This document shows positions 16,008-26,673 of a stretch of DNA of 64,000 bases, in pieces (position 1 is the first letter of the stretch; each line of letters opens with the position of its first letter). A program made the translations under genes and the position numbers. Source of the DNA: Kutzneria viridogrisea (lineage in GTDB: Bacteria > Actinomycetota > Actinomycetes > Mycobacteriales > Pseudonocardiaceae); NCBI GenBank assembly GCA_014138725.1, contig JACJID010000002.1:510001-574000 (forward strand), read 5' to 3'. Below the pieces are notes generated by a model. That model did not search any database and had not been told where the DNA came from. It saw only the letters and a list, made by a program, of their open reading frames with translations.

Positions 16008-16040
16008 CAGGCCCCCTCAGCGCGGGGCCGAGGGGGCCTG
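16008..16040 (-). terminator. Terminator hairpin downstream of tatA
   Basis: Perfect 11-bp stem CAGGCCCCCTC with an 11-base loop, about 20 bp after the tatA stop. It would isolate tatA from the toxin-antitoxin operon downstream. Confidence 0.75.
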
Positions 16041-16058
16041 GACGGGTCGTGTCCGGAC

Positions 16059-16349
16059 TCAGCTGGTCGGCGGAGTGGTGCTCACCTTCGCCTCGGTGGT
16101 GGCAGCGGGCGCCACCGGCGGCTGCGCGGCGGTCACCTCGGCGGCCGGTGCGGCAGCGGCGGGCGCCGCGCTGGCCGGAGCCGTGGCGGCCGGTGCGGCC
16201 GAGTCACCCTGACCGGCCTTCATCTCCGCCTTGAAGATCCGCAGCGACTGGCCGATCCCGCGGGCGGCGTCGGGCAGCTTGCGCGCGCCGAAGAGCACGA
16301 CGAACACCAAAGCCACGATCGCCCAGTGCCAGGGGCTGAACTCGCCCAT
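16059..16349 (-). CDS. tatA: Sec-independent (twin-arginine) translocase subunit TatA
   Basis: A 96-residue membrane protein. A single N-terminal helix ([15 protein letters not shown], residues 7-21) is followed by the [20 protein letters not shown] amphipathic helix that defines TatA/E. The rest is an Ala/Pro-rich tail from about residue 50. It forms the pore-like oligomer for export of folded proteins. GAGGAGG precedes the ATG by about eight bases. It lies 68 bp downstream of hflX in the same direction; tatC is not in the window. Confidence 0.92.
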   Translation of the reverse strand: MGEFSPWHWAIVALVFVVLFGARKLPDAARGIGQSLRIFKAEMKAGQGDSAAPAATAPASAAPAAAAPAAEVTAAQPPVAPAATTEAKVSTTPPTS

Positions 16350-16417
16350 AGCCGTTCCTCCTCGAACGCGTGAGACTTCCTCCGCACCAGCCTAACCGTC
16401 CAAGGCGGCCGTGGGTA

Positions 16418-17860
<1,443 letters not shown>

Positions 17861-17913
17861 CTTGACATCGAGTGTCCCACGTGCTGGGTACCGCTTACCA
17901 GTGAGTTACTCCG

Positions 17914-18423
17914 TCAGTCGCTGTCATAGGCCGCCAGGTACACCGCGAACCGACTGCCACCGGGGTCGGCGGGCAGGTCCCGGTACTCGTCGAGCACGGC
18001 GTGCAGGCGGTCCAGCAGCTCGGCGCGGCGTTCCTCGGGCAGCTGGAACACCAGCCGGGTCTGCCGCAACCCGGCCACGCCCACGTCGGCGACCTCGCCG
18101 AGGAAGGCGCCCAGCGCGGCCTCCTGGAGCGCCACCCGGTCGGCACCGAAGTCCAGTCGCAGCGAGAGCCCGGTGGACCGGTACGGCTTCTCGCGGGCGC
18201 CCCGGGTGCCGCGCCGGGCGGGCAGCTCCTCCAGGAAGCCCGTTTCCACGAGCTTGCGCACGTGGTGCAGCGTGGTCGCCGGGTCGCGGCCCAGCCGCTG
18301 GGACAGCTCGAGGTTGGTCAGCGGGCGCTCGTAGGTGAGCCGGATGATGCGCATCCGGACCTCGGAGGCCAGCGCGGCGGCCTCGGCCCTGGTCGCTGGC
18401 CGGAGCGGTTCGGCGGCTGGCAC
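17914..18423 (-). CDS. Winged-helix transcriptional regulator (ArsR-like)
   Basis: A 169-residue regulator. The winged helix covers about residues 12-80 (EVRMRIIRLTYERPLTNLELSQRLG...TTLHHVRKLVETGFLEE). The remaining residues form an effector or dimerisation region with FRLD-type strands. The GTG is chosen because the protein sequence becomes typical after it. It is divergent from an MFS transporter, with the palindrome TGATTG-N8-CAATCA in between. It most likely controls itself and that transporter. Confidence 0.8.
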   Translation of the reverse strand: MPAAEPLRPATRAEAAALASEVRMRIIRLTYERPLTNLELSQRLGRDPATTLHHVRKLVETGFLEELPARRGTRGAREKPYRSTGLSLRLDFGADRVALQEAALGAFLGEVADVGVAGLRQTRLVFQLPEERRAELLDRLHAVLDEYRDLPADPGGSRFAVYLAAYDSD

Positions 18424-18437
18424 GTCCAGAGCATAAC

Positions 18438-18457
18438 TGATTGACAGTTTCCAATCA
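18438..18457. promoter_or_regulatory. Candidate operator between regulator and MFS gene
   Basis: TGATTG and CAATCA arms separated by eight bases, in a locally A+T-rich stretch. It lies 15 bp from the regulator start and 21 bp from the transporter start. This position fits repression of both by the adjacent winged-helix protein. Confidence 0.5.
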
Positions 18458-18477
18458 CTTCGGCGAGGCTGCCCGCC

Positions 18478-19731
18478 ATGGCACGTCCCTCCCTGCTCGC
18501 GCACGCCGACTTCCGCCGCCTCTGGGCGGGCGACACGGTCAGCCAGTTCGGCGTGTTCATCGGCCAGTTCGCGATCCCGACCCTGGCCATCACCCTGCTG
18601 GCGGCCACCCCGTTCGAGGTCGGCGCGCTCAGCGCGGCGGAGACCTGCGGCTTCCTGCTGGTCGGCCTGCCCGCGGGCGTCTGGGTGGACCGGCTGCGGC
18701 GCAGGCCGCTGATGCTGCGCGCGGACCTGGCCAGGGGCGCGCTGCTGGCGACGATCCCGCTGGCCTGGGCGCTGGGCGTGCTCACCGTGGCGCAGCTGCT
18801 GGTGACAGCCCTGCTGGTGGGCGTGCTCACGGTGTTCTTCGACGTGGCCTACCAGTCCTACCTGCCCGCACTGGTCAGCCGGGACCAGCTCGCCGACGGC
18901 AACGCCAAGTTGCAGGCCAGCCAGTCCACGGCGCAGGTCACCGGTCCGGCCATCGCGGGCTGGCTGGTGCAGGTCGTCGGCGCGGCCAACGCGGTGCTGG
19001 CCACGGCGCTGGGCTTCTTCGCCTCGGCCGCCGCACTGTGGCGGATCAGGACCGTGGAGCCGGAGCCGGACCGCACGCAGCGGCGCGGTATGCGCGTGGA
19101 GATCGCCGAGGGCCTGCGCTTCGTGCTGCACCACCGGGTGCTGCGGGCGATCACCGGCTGCACCGCGACGGCCAACCTGTTCGGCGGGGTGAACAACGCC
19201 GTGCTGATGGTGTTCCTGGTGCGCGAGCTGGGAGTCGTCCCCGGCCTGGCCGGTGCCCTGCTGGCCATGGGCGGGATCGGCGGGGTGCTCGGCGCGCTGC
19301 ACGCCTCCTGGTGGGCCCGCCGCGTCGGCCAGGCCAGGAGCATCTGGCTGGTGCAGCTGGTGTTCTCGCCGATGATGTTGCTGCTGCCGCTGGCGGGCAA
19401 CGACTGGCGGCTGGCGTTCTTCGCACTGGCCGAGGGCGCCGTGGGCTACAGCGCCGTGGTCTACAACGTCGCCCAGGTCAGCTTCCGGCAAGGGGTCTGC
19501 CCCGACCACCTGCTGGGCCGGATGAACGCCTCGATCCGGTTCATCGTGTGGGGGACCCTGCCGCTGGGCGGCCTGCTCGGCGGCGCACTGGCGGAGTGGG
19601 TCGGGGCGCGTGGCGCGCTGTGGGTCGGCGCCGCGGGCGGCCTGCTCGCCGTGCTGTGGGTGCTGGCCTCACCACTACGCACCCTGCGCGACCTGCCTAC
19701 CGAGCAGCCGCGGCCCACCAGTGCGCGCTAG
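18478..19731 (+). CDS. MFS transporter (putative exporter)
   Basis: A 417-residue, 12-helix transporter related to macrolide- and enterobactin-type exporters (LLAHADFRRLWAGDTVSQFG; WVDRLRRRPLM after helix 2). The last 14 residues (RDLPTEQPRPTSAR) and the TAG are encoded by one copy of the 42-bp direct repeat. The same frame reappears 749 bp later at the dapF end. The ancestral gene therefore probably ended in the dapF 3' overlap. The substrate is unknown. Confidence 0.85.
   Translation: MARPSLLAHADFRRLWAGDTVSQFGVFIGQFAIPTLAITLLAATPFEVGALSAAETCGFLLVGLPAGVWVDRLRRRPLMLRADLARGALLATIPLAWALGVLTVAQLLVTALLVGVLTVFFDVAYQSYLPALVSRDQLADGNAKLQASQSTAQVTGPAIAGWLVQVVGAANAVLATALGFFASAAALWRIRTVEPEPDRTQRRGMRVEIAEGLRFVLHHRVLRAITGCTATANLFGGVNNAVLMVFLVRELGVVPGLAGALLAMGGIGGVLGALHASWWARRVGQARSIWLVQLVFSPMMLLLPLAGNDWRLAFFALAEGAVGYSAVVYNVAQVSFRQGVCPDHLLGRMNASIRFIVWGTLPLGGLLGGALAEWVGARGALWVGAAGGLLAVLWVLASPLRTLRDLPTEQPRPTSAR
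19688..19729. repeat. 42-bp direct repeat, left copy (MFS gene end)
   Basis: Starts GCGACCTGCCTACCGAGCAG and is identical over 42 bases to 20437-20478. It encodes the C-terminus of the MFS transporter. The two copies bracket a 707-bp toxin-antitoxin remnant, like the att sites of an integrated element. Confidence 0.9.
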
Positions 19732-19856
19732 CGGCGCAGGTGGCGCGTCGCGCGCAACAGCGGCCGATACGTGTTGGCGTCGGCCAGGCGGAGCAGCAGG
19801 TCGGTCAAGCTGATGGACACCAGGGCACAGGCATCCAGCAGCGCGGGAAAGGCCAC
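19728..19856 (-). pseudogene. Truncated PIN-domain toxin remnant
   Basis: A 42-residue frame starting MAFPALLDACALVSISLTDL and continuing LLRLADANTYRPLL. This is the N-terminus of a PIN-type toxin, with the LLDAC first acidic motif. It then diverges (RATRHLRR) and stops exactly at the 42-bp repeat junction, so everything after the first 35 or so residues is missing. Its GTG overlaps the antitoxin's TAG by one base (TAGTG), the normal coupling of such pairs. It is surely inactive as a nuclease. Confidence 0.75.
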
Positions 19857-20353
19857 TAGCGGGTCCTCACGATCCGTTCTGCCGCGTCGCCGAGGTCGGC
19901 TTGCTCAGCGTCCTGAGTCAGCTCACGCAGCGCCTGGCGCCGCTTGGCGCGGGCCTGCTCCTGGTAGTCCATGACGTCGGCCAGACGGACCCTGCGGTGC
20001 CGTCCCCGGTGCTCGAACGGGATCTCGCCGGACTCCAGCAGTCTGACCAGCGTCGGCCGGGAGATGCTGAGCACCTCCGCCGCCTCCTGGGTGGTCAGCA
20101 ACGTGTTGTGCGGGGCGACTGTGATCGCCAAGCCCTGGGCCATCGCGTCCACGACGCTGCGAAGTACCTGGTAGACGGCGTCCGGCAGTTCGACGGGGAC
20201 ACCGTCCGGACCCACCAGGGCAGGTACCGCGGGTACGTCCTGGCCAGCGTTGCCCAGCAGGGAGGCCAGGGCGTGCAGCCGCGGCCGGGCGGTGGTGTCG
20301 TCGGCGGCGGGTGGCAGGACAGTGTGCGATTGCCGTTCCAGGGAAACGGTCAT
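19856..20353 (-). CDS. Antitoxin with excisionase-type helix-turn-helix
   Basis: A 165-residue protein. Residues about 87-135 contain the MerR/excisionase-type DNA-binding motif (LLTTQEAAEVLSISRPTLVRLLESGEIPFEHRG.HRRVRLADV), the hallmark of antitoxins paired with PIN toxins in actinobacteria. The N-terminal 80 residues are variable, and the C-terminus is a charged helix. GGAGGG stands eight bases before the ATG. Its partner toxin is truncated, so it is an orphan antitoxin that may still autoregulate or cross-neutralise. Confidence 0.8.
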   Translation of the reverse strand: MTVSLERQSHTVLPPAADDTTARPRLHALASLLGNAGQDVPAVPALVGPDGVPVELPDAVYQVLRSVVDAMAQGLAITVAPHNTLLTTQEAAEVLSISRPTLVRLLESGEIPFEHRGRHRRVRLADVMDYQEQARAKRRQALRELTQDAEQADLGDAAERIVRTR

Positions 20354-20436
20354 CGGACCCTCCGGTACTGGCGAAGAAGCTGGGCGGCGAGGCAACACCA
20401 GGCTATCCGAAAAAAACGAACACGCGCCACCCCTTT

Positions 20437-20478
20437 GCGACCTGCCTACCGAGCAGCCGCGGCCCACCAGTGCGCGCT
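20437..20478. repeat. 42-bp direct repeat, right copy (dapF end)
   Basis: Identical to 19688-19729. On the minus strand it encodes the last residues of DapF (SAHWWAAAAR) and the stop codon, so this copy is the native sequence and the insertion restored it. No integrase gene lies between the copies. Confidence 0.9.
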
Positions 20479-21282
20479 GAGCTCCCCGCTGGCCACCAGC
20501 ACCGCGGGGCCGGTGAGCGTGCTGGCGCCCGGCTCGACGGTGATCACGACCCGTCCACCCGGGACGTCCACAGTGGACTGACCGGACTGGCGCCCGTGCA
20601 GGTGCAGGTACCCGGCGAGCACGGCGACCGTGCCGGTGCCGCAGGAACGGGTCTCGCCGACCCCGCGCTCGTGCACGCGCATGCGCAGCGCGCCGGGGCC
20701 CAGGTCGGCGACGAACTCGACGTTGACCCCGTTCGGGTACACGGCGGGGTCGTACGCGGGCGGGGTCGTCAGGTCCAGCCCGGCCAGGTCCTGCTCGGTG
20801 ACGCAGACCAGGTGCGGGTTGCCCACGTCCACGCAGACACCGGGGAACTCCCGGCCGTGCAGGGTCGCGGTGGACTCGCCGAACACGCGGGCCGGTCCCA
20901 TCTGGACGGTGACCTGCCCGTCCGGGTGCACCACCACCGGCCGGTCGCCCGCACGGGTGCCCACGACGAACTCGCCCACCTCGGCCAGCCCTGCGGAGAC
21001 CAGGTAGTTGGCGAAGACCCGCACCCCGTTGCCGCACATCTCGGCGATCGAGCCGTCGGCGTTGCGGTAGTCCATGAACCAGGCGTCGCCGTCCACTCCG
21101 GACGGCAGGTCGGGCAGCAGTTTGCCGGGCACGACGCGCAGCACGCCGTCCGCGCCGATGCCCCGGCTGCGGTCGCACAGCGCACGCACCCGCTCGTCGG
21201 TCAGTTCCAGCGTGCCATCCAGGTCGGGCAGGATCACGAAGTCGTTCTCCGTGCCGTGCCCCTTGACGAACTCAACACCCAC
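20446..21282 (-). CDS. dapF: Diaminopimelate epimerase
   Basis: A 278-residue cytosolic enzyme interconverting LL- and meso-diaminopimelate for lysine and peptidoglycan. The catalytic cysteines C83 (EMCGNG) and C214 (RSCGTGT) sit in two pseudo-symmetric halves. The N-terminus FVKGHGTENDFVILPD is canonical. GTG start, 10 bp after the miaA stop, so it is co-transcribed with miaA. Its 3' 33 bases lie in the 42-bp direct repeat. Confidence 0.96.
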   Translation of the reverse strand: MGVEFVKGHGTENDFVILPDLDGTLELTDERVRALCDRSRGIGADGVLRVVPGKLLPDLPSGVDGDAWFMDYRNADGSIAEMCGNGVRVFANYLVSAGLAEVGEFVVGTRAGDRPVVVHPDGQVTVQMGPARVFGESTATLHGREFPGVCVDVGNPHLVCVTEQDLAGLDLTTPPAYDPAVYPNGVNVEFVADLGPGALRMRVHERGVGETRSCGTGTVAVLAGYLHLHGRQSGQSTVDVPGGRVVITVEPGASTLTGPAVLVASGELSAHWWAAAAR

Positions 21283-21292
21283 ACCGCCCAGG

Positions 21293-22188
<896 letters not shown>

Positions 22189-22198
<10 letters not shown>

Positions 22199-22884
22199 AC
22201 CGCCACGTGGTAGCCGACCCCGTACGGGGCCTGGGAGTAGAGCAGTTCCGCGCGCCAGCGGCGCCCACCGTGCCGGGCCACACCCGCGAGCACCTGCCAG
22301 GCGGGCAGACCCGTGACGTTCAACTCCGCCGCCAGCTCGGGGTCCAGGTCCAGCAGCGCCTCGGGGTCGGCCTCGGCCAGCGCGCGGCTCACCAGCGCGT
22401 CGTAGCCGGGGGCCCGCTCGTCCGCGTGCCCGGCCGGTCCGGGGTGCCGGTTCGAGCCGTCGCCGAGCACGAGCAGGCCCACCTCGCCCTCGCTGGCGGC
22501 CAGCCGTTCGCCCAGGGCGAGGCGCTCGGCCACGGGGGCGGCCGGGTCGACCAGTTCGGGGCGCACGTGGTCGGCCGCGGCCTCGCCCCGCAGCCAGGCG
22601 GCCACCAGCAGGGGCAGCGGCATGGCCGGGTCGGGGGTCGTCCCGGCGGGGTCGGCGGTCAGCGAGACGATCACGTCCACCCCGTAGCCCCGGAAGGTGC
22701 CGAGGGTGTTGTCGCAGGTCAGCGAGCCGCTGGAGACCGCGATCCAGGTCGGTGCGGCCTGCGCGAGCTGCTTGGCCGCGCGCACGCAGGCGGCCCGCAG
22801 CGCGCCGGTGTCGGTCACCGCCCCGGTCACCAGTTCGGGTAGCAACAGCGGTGGGTGGGGCACTGCGGCAACGCTCACGATCAC
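22189..22884 (-). CDS. Class III extradiol dioxygenase-like protein (Rv2728c-type)
   Basis: A 231-residue protein starting MIVSVAAVPHPPLLLPELVT, the fold of the LigB/MEMO-type dioxygenase family. The HP.P(L/P)LLPE motif provides one potential metal ligand, and the later GDGSNRHPGPAGHADE segment supplies further histidines. The GTG at 22884 is preferred; a second GTG six bases later is possible. Its conserved position before miaA-dapF in Actinobacteria is known, but its substrate is not. Confidence 0.82.
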
Positions 22885-23072
22885 GTCACGGCACGCTACC
22901 CGGCGACCGTGTTCACCGGTCGGAGTACCGGGGCGCGGCCTGACCTGTTTGAATGCCTCGCGAAGGTATTCGGACCCTCGCGTTCGAGGTACCGGGGTGC
23001 TGGGCCCCGCCAGCGGCGGGGCGCTCGTGCCGGGCACGGGCTCAAGGTGTGCAGGCGAGGAGGAAGCCGGCG

Positions 23073-24431
23073 ATGACGGAGCAGGAGAAGACCCCCCAGA
23101 GCGGGGTCGAGCAGGTGGCAGCGGTGGTGGCCGAGCAGGCGCCGCAGGCTGAGGCGGGGACCGCGATCCTGCCCTCGGGCGCGCAGGCGACCCCGCCCCC
23201 GGTGGCGGTTGCCTCGGAGGACCCCACCAAGTGGGGCAGGGTGGACGCGGAGGGCAAGGTCTACGTCCGCACCGAGGACGGCGAGCGCGAGGTCGGCTCG
23301 TGGCAGGCCGGTGAGCCCGCCGAGGGGCTGGCGCACTTCGCGCGCCGCTTCGACGACATGCGGACCGAGGTGGAGCTGCTGGAGGCCCGGCTGGGCTCCG
23401 GGGCCGGTGACCCGAAGCAGGCGCTTACCAGTGCCAAGCATGTGCAGCAGGCGTTGGTCGACGCCGCGGTGGTCGGCGACATCGCCGCGCTGACCGCGCG
23501 GGTCGCGCACGTGATCGGTGCCGCGGAGAAGGCGGTCGAGAAGGCACGGGCGGCCAAGGACGCGGCCCGCGCCGAGTCGGCGGCGCGCAAGCAGAAGCTG
23601 GTGGAGGAGGCCGAGGCACTGGCCAACGAGTCCACCCAGTGGAAGGTCGCCGGCGACCGGCTGCGCACGATCCTGGACGAGTGGAAGACGATCCGGGGTG
23701 TGGACCGCAAGACCGACGAGCAGCTGTGGCGCCGGTTCTCCAAGGCCCGGGACGCGTTCAACCGCCGTCGTGGGGCGCACTTCGCGGAGCTGGACCGGCA
23801 GCGGGCCACCGCCAAGACGCGCAAGCAGGAGCTGGTCGATGAGGCCGAGCAGCTCTCGTCCTCGGAGGACTGGGGCGCGACGGCCGGGCGCTACAAGGAG
23901 CTCATGGTCGAGTGGAAGGCCGCGGGCCGCGCGCCCAAGGAGTCCGACGACGCGCTGTGGCAGGCCTTCCGCGCCGCGCAGGACAAGTTCTTCGCGCGCC
24001 GCTCGGCGGCCTTCGACGAGCGGGACGCCGAGTTCGGCGACAACGCCAAGGCCAAGGAGGCCCTGCTGGCCGAGGCCGAGCAGATCGACCCGGCCACCGG
24101 GCTGGAGGCGGCCCGCCAGGCGCTGTACAAGCTCCAGGAGCGCTGGGACCAGATCGGCAAGGTGCCCCGCGAGCGGGTGCGCGAGCTGGAGGGTCGGCTG
24201 CGCGCGGTCGAGGAGCGGGTGCGCGGGGCCGTGGACGCCCAGTGGCGGCGCACCGACCCCGAGGCGGAGGCCAGGGTCGCGCAGTTCCGCGAGCGGGTGA
24301 ACCAGTTCGAGGCGCAGGCGGAGAAGGCGCGCAACGCGGGCGACAAGCGCCGGGCCGACCAGGCCGAGGCGCAGGCCGCGCAGTGGCGTGAGTGGCTGGA
24401 GGCCGCGGAGAAGGCAGTCGCCACCCGCTGA
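23073..24431 (+). CDS. DUF349-domain coiled-coil protein (Rv2731-like)
   Basis: A 452-residue Ala/Arg/Glu-rich protein. Two clear DUF349 units occur at about residues 185-240 (TQWKVAGDRLRTILDEWKTI...WRRFSKARDAFNRRR) and 265-320 (EDWGATAGRYKELMVEWKAA...WQAFRAAQDKFFARR). A third, weaker unit begins near 345, and long coiled-coil segments lie between. GAGGAGG lies nine bases upstream of the ATG. The family role is unknown, though its place beside miaB is conserved. It is divergent from the dioxygenase-like gene and ends in a strong terminator. Confidence 0.88.
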   Translation: MTEQEKTPQSGVEQVAAVVAEQAPQAEAGTAILPSGAQATPPPVAVASEDPTKWGRVDAEGKVYVRTEDGEREVGSWQAGEPAEGLAHFARRFDDMRTEVELLEARLGSGAGDPKQALTSAKHVQQALVDAAVVGDIAALTARVAHVIGAAEKAVEKARAAKDAARAESAARKQKLVEEAEALANESTQWKVAGDRLRTILDEWKTIRGVDRKTDEQLWRRFSKARDAFNRRRGAHFAELDRQRATAKTRKQELVDEAEQLSSSEDWGATAGRYKELMVEWKAAGRAPKESDDALWQAFRAAQDKFFARRSAAFDERDAEFGDNAKAKEALLAEAEQIDPATGLEAARQALYKLQERWDQIGKVPRERVRELEGRLRAVEERVRGAVDAQWRRTDPEAEARVAQFRERVNQFEAQAEKARNAGDKRRADQAEAQAAQWREWLEAAEKAVATR

Positions 24432-24444
24432 ACGGGACTCAGGC

Positions 24445-24497
24445 CGCCGCTGGGCGGGACACGCGGGGTTGTCGACCGCGAGTCCCGCCCAGCGGCG
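24445..24497 (+). terminator. Terminator hairpin after the DUF349 gene
   Basis: Perfect 16-bp stem CGCCGCTGGGCGGGAC with a 21-base loop, 13 bp past the stop. GGGACTC and GAGTCCCG motifs of repeat family C flank and overlap it. Confidence 0.75.
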
Positions 24498-24534
24498 TCT
24501 TCACCCGCGGGCGGAACACCAGCGGGCGGAAAGG

Positions 24535-24651
24535 CAGCGCGTGTCGGCGCTTCGTGTGGCGCGTGTCGGCGCCTCCGGTGCGAATTCCCATCCAGTGGGC
24601 GTTCGTACCGCCAGCGCCGACACGCGGTGCCGGAGACGCCGACACGCGCTG
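24535..24651. repeat. Family B repeat: two direct plus two inverted GCGTGTCGGCG half-sites
   Basis: Half-sites at 24539 and 24561 point one way and those at 24614 and 24639 the other. The outer pair form a perfect 15-bp inverted repeat (CAGCGCGTGTCGGCG) and the inner pair a perfect 12-bp one. The same four-site architecture recurs at 52108-52219. It lies between the convergent DUF349 gene and the small membrane protein gene. No coding potential is supported. Confidence 0.75.
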
Positions 24652-24688
24652 TTTCGTTCCAGCAACGCGAGTCCCGCTCTGGTGCGGG

Positions 24689-25141
24689 TCAGTCCCGGTC
24701 CGCCGGGTCGGCCTGGCGGTTGAAGGTGATCTTCACCCACTGCACGGTCAGCACCAGCACCGTCACCGCCGCGAGCAGCAGGCCGATGCCGGGGCCCGGG
24801 CCGGGCTGGTGGCTGGCGCTGGACTGCTGGGACCAGATCGCGAGCAGGCCGGTGATCGTGGCGAACCCGCAGCCCGCCGACGAGATCCAGGCCAGGGCCC
24901 ACAGCCTGCTGGTCAGTGCGAGCCCACCGGCCAGCACGCCGAACAGCAGGGCGCAGACCGCGAACAGCCGGGGCACCATGCCGATGCCCGCACTGGGGTT
25001 GAACAGGACCTGCCAGCCGCTGGTGCCCGCCACCCAGGGCAGCAGCGCGGCGACCAGCAGGACCAGCACGCACACGGCCACGACCATCGCGCGGGCCCCG
25101 GGGTCGATCCGCCGGAGCGGGGCTGTACGCCGCATCGTCAT
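24689..25141 (-). CDS. Four-helix membrane protein (Rv2732c-like)
   Basis: A 150-residue integral membrane protein. Helices are at about residues 17-38, 60-79, 84-107 and 120-143, with a proline-rich loop (SHQPGPGPG) before the last. The ATG at 25141 overlaps the miaB stop as ATGA, and GGAGG lies 12 bases upstream. Co-transcription with miaB and the neighbouring DUF349 gene match mycobacterial Rv2731-Rv2733c. Function unknown. Confidence 0.82.
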   Translation of the reverse strand: MTMRRTAPLRRIDPGARAMVVAVCVLVLLVAALLPWVAGTSGWQVLFNPSAGIGMVPRLFAVCALLFGVLAGGLALTSRLWALAWISSAGCGFATITGLLAIWSQQSSASHQPGPGPGIGLLLAAVTVLVLTVQWVKITFNRQADPADRD

Positions 25142-26607
25142 GACGCCGAGCATCCTCCTGCCGCGGGCACGGCCGCAGGCGGGGGCGCCCCGAAGGCGGG
25201 CAGCCCCAGGCTGACCCCGGAGGTCTTGGGCCGCAGCCCGGCCTCGGTGTTGTCCCCGGCCCTGGTGCGCCGGTGGCCGAGCAGCTCCCCGTCGGCGACC
25301 AGGTAGTGCGGGGCCGCGTAGGTGACCGTGGTGTGCACCACGTCCCCGGGCCGCACGCCCTCGGTGGCGGTGAAGTGCACCAGCCTGCCGTCGCGGCCAC
25401 GACCGCTCATCCGCCGGGTCTCGGAGTCCTTGCGGCCCTCCCCCGCCGCCACGAGCAGCTCCACCGTGCTGCCCACGAGCTTCTTGTTCTCCGCCCAGGA
25501 GACCTCCTCCTGCACGGCGATCAGCCGCTCGAAGCGCTCCTGCACGACCTCCTTGGGCAGCTGCCCGGCCATCTCGGCGGCGGGCGTGCCGGGCCGCTTG
25601 GAGTACTGGAAGGTGAAGGCGCTGGAGAACCGGGCCTGGCGCACCACGTCCAGGGTGCCCTGGAAGTCCTCCTCGGTCTCACCGGGGAAGCCGACGATGA
25701 TGTCGGTGGTGATGGCGGCGTCGGGCATGGCGGCCCGCACCTTGTCCAGGATGTCCAGGTACCGCCCGGTGCGGTAGGAGCGCCGCATCTCCTTGAGCAC
25801 CCGGTCCGACCCGGACTGCAACGGCATGTGCAGCTGGTGGCAGACGTTGGGCGTCTCGGCCATGGCGGCGATGACGTCCTCGGTGAAGTCCTTGGGGTGC
25901 GGGGAGGTGAACCGGACCCGCTCCAGGCCCTCGACCTCACCGCAGGCGCGCAGCAGCTTGCCGAAGGCCAGCCGGTCGCCGAACTCCACCCCGTAGGAGT
26001 TGACGTTCTGGCCGAGCAGGGTCACCTCCAGCACCCCCTCGGCGACCAGGGCCTGCACCTCGGCGAGGATCTCGCCGGGCCGCCGGTCGCGCTCCTTGCC
26101 GCGCAGCGAGGGCACGATGCAGAAGGTGCAGGTGTTGTTGCAGCCCACGGAGATCGACACCCAGCCCGAGTACGCCGAGTCGCGGCGCGCGGGCAGGGTG
26201 GACGGGAAGGTCTCCAGCGACTCCAGGATCTCCACCTCGGCGGCGGCGTTGTGCCGCGCCCGGTCGAGCAGGGTGGGCAGCGAGCCGAGGTTGTGCGTGC
26301 CGAACACCACGTCCACCCAGGGCGCGCGCTCGATGATGTCCCCGCGGTCCTTCTGCGCCAGGCAGCCGCCCACGGCGATCTGCATGTCCGGGTTGGCCTG
26401 CTTCATCGGCCGCAGGTGCCCGAGCGTGCCGTAGAGCTTGTTGTCGGCGTTCTCCCGGACCGCGCAGGTGTTGAACACCACCACGTCGGGCGCGGCGCCC
26501 GAGTCGACCGGCCGGTAACCGGCGTCCTCCAGCATTCCGGCCAGCCGCTCGGAGTCGTGCACGTTCATCTGACAACCGAACGTACGGATCTCGTAGCTCC
26601 GCGTCAC
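25138..26607 (-). CDS. miaB: tRNA-2-methylthio-N6-dimethylallyladenosine synthase
   Basis: A 489-residue radical-SAM methylthiotransferase acting on the A37 that MiaA has prenylated. The N-terminal domain binds one [4Fe-4S] cluster through C12 (TFGCQMN), C48 (NTCAV) and C82 (GGCLAQ). The radical-SAM cluster uses C156, C160 and C163 (GCNNTCTFC), and a TRAM domain follows at about 375-440. GTG at 26607 is chosen because GAAGGA precedes it; ATG at 26625 is an alternative. The C-terminal 45 residues are a Pro/Ala-rich extension. Confidence 0.95.
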   Translation of the reverse strand: MTRSYEIRTFGCQMNVHDSERLAGMLEDAGYRPVDSGAAPDVVVFNTCAVRENADNKLYGTLGHLRPMKQANPDMQIAVGGCLAQKDRGDIIERAPWVDVVFGTHNLGSLPTLLDRARHNAAAEVEILESLETFPSTLPARRDSAYSGWVSISVGCNNTCTFCIVPSLRGKERDRRPGEILAEVQALVAEGVLEVTLLGQNVNSYGVEFGDRLAFGKLLRACGEVEGLERVRFTSPHPKDFTEDVIAAMAETPNVCHQLHMPLQSGSDRVLKEMRRSYRTGRYLDILDKVRAAMPDAAITTDIIVGFPGETEEDFQGTLDVVRQARFSSAFTFQYSKRPGTPAAEMAGQLPKEVVQERFERLIAVQEEVSWAENKKLVGSTVELLVAAGEGRKDSETRRMSGRGRDGRLVHFTATEGVRPGDVVHTTVTYAAPHYLVADGELLGHRRTRAGDNTEAGLRPKTSGVSLGLPAFGAPPPAAVPAAGGCSAS

Positions 26608-26673
26608 ACCATTCCTTCTTCCCATCGCACCGCTGCACCCCAGGGTAGAACGCCGAGCTGGCAGTATTGGCGG

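Noticed and set aside
19728-20353. Functional toxin-antitoxin pair
   Set aside because: The PIN toxin is cut after about 35 residues, so only the antitoxin is intact.
25273-26673. Long plus-strand frame opposite miaB, in phase with the TAXI gene
   Set aside because: The miaB strand carries all conserved motifs; the TAXI protein has its own signal peptide and start at 26674.
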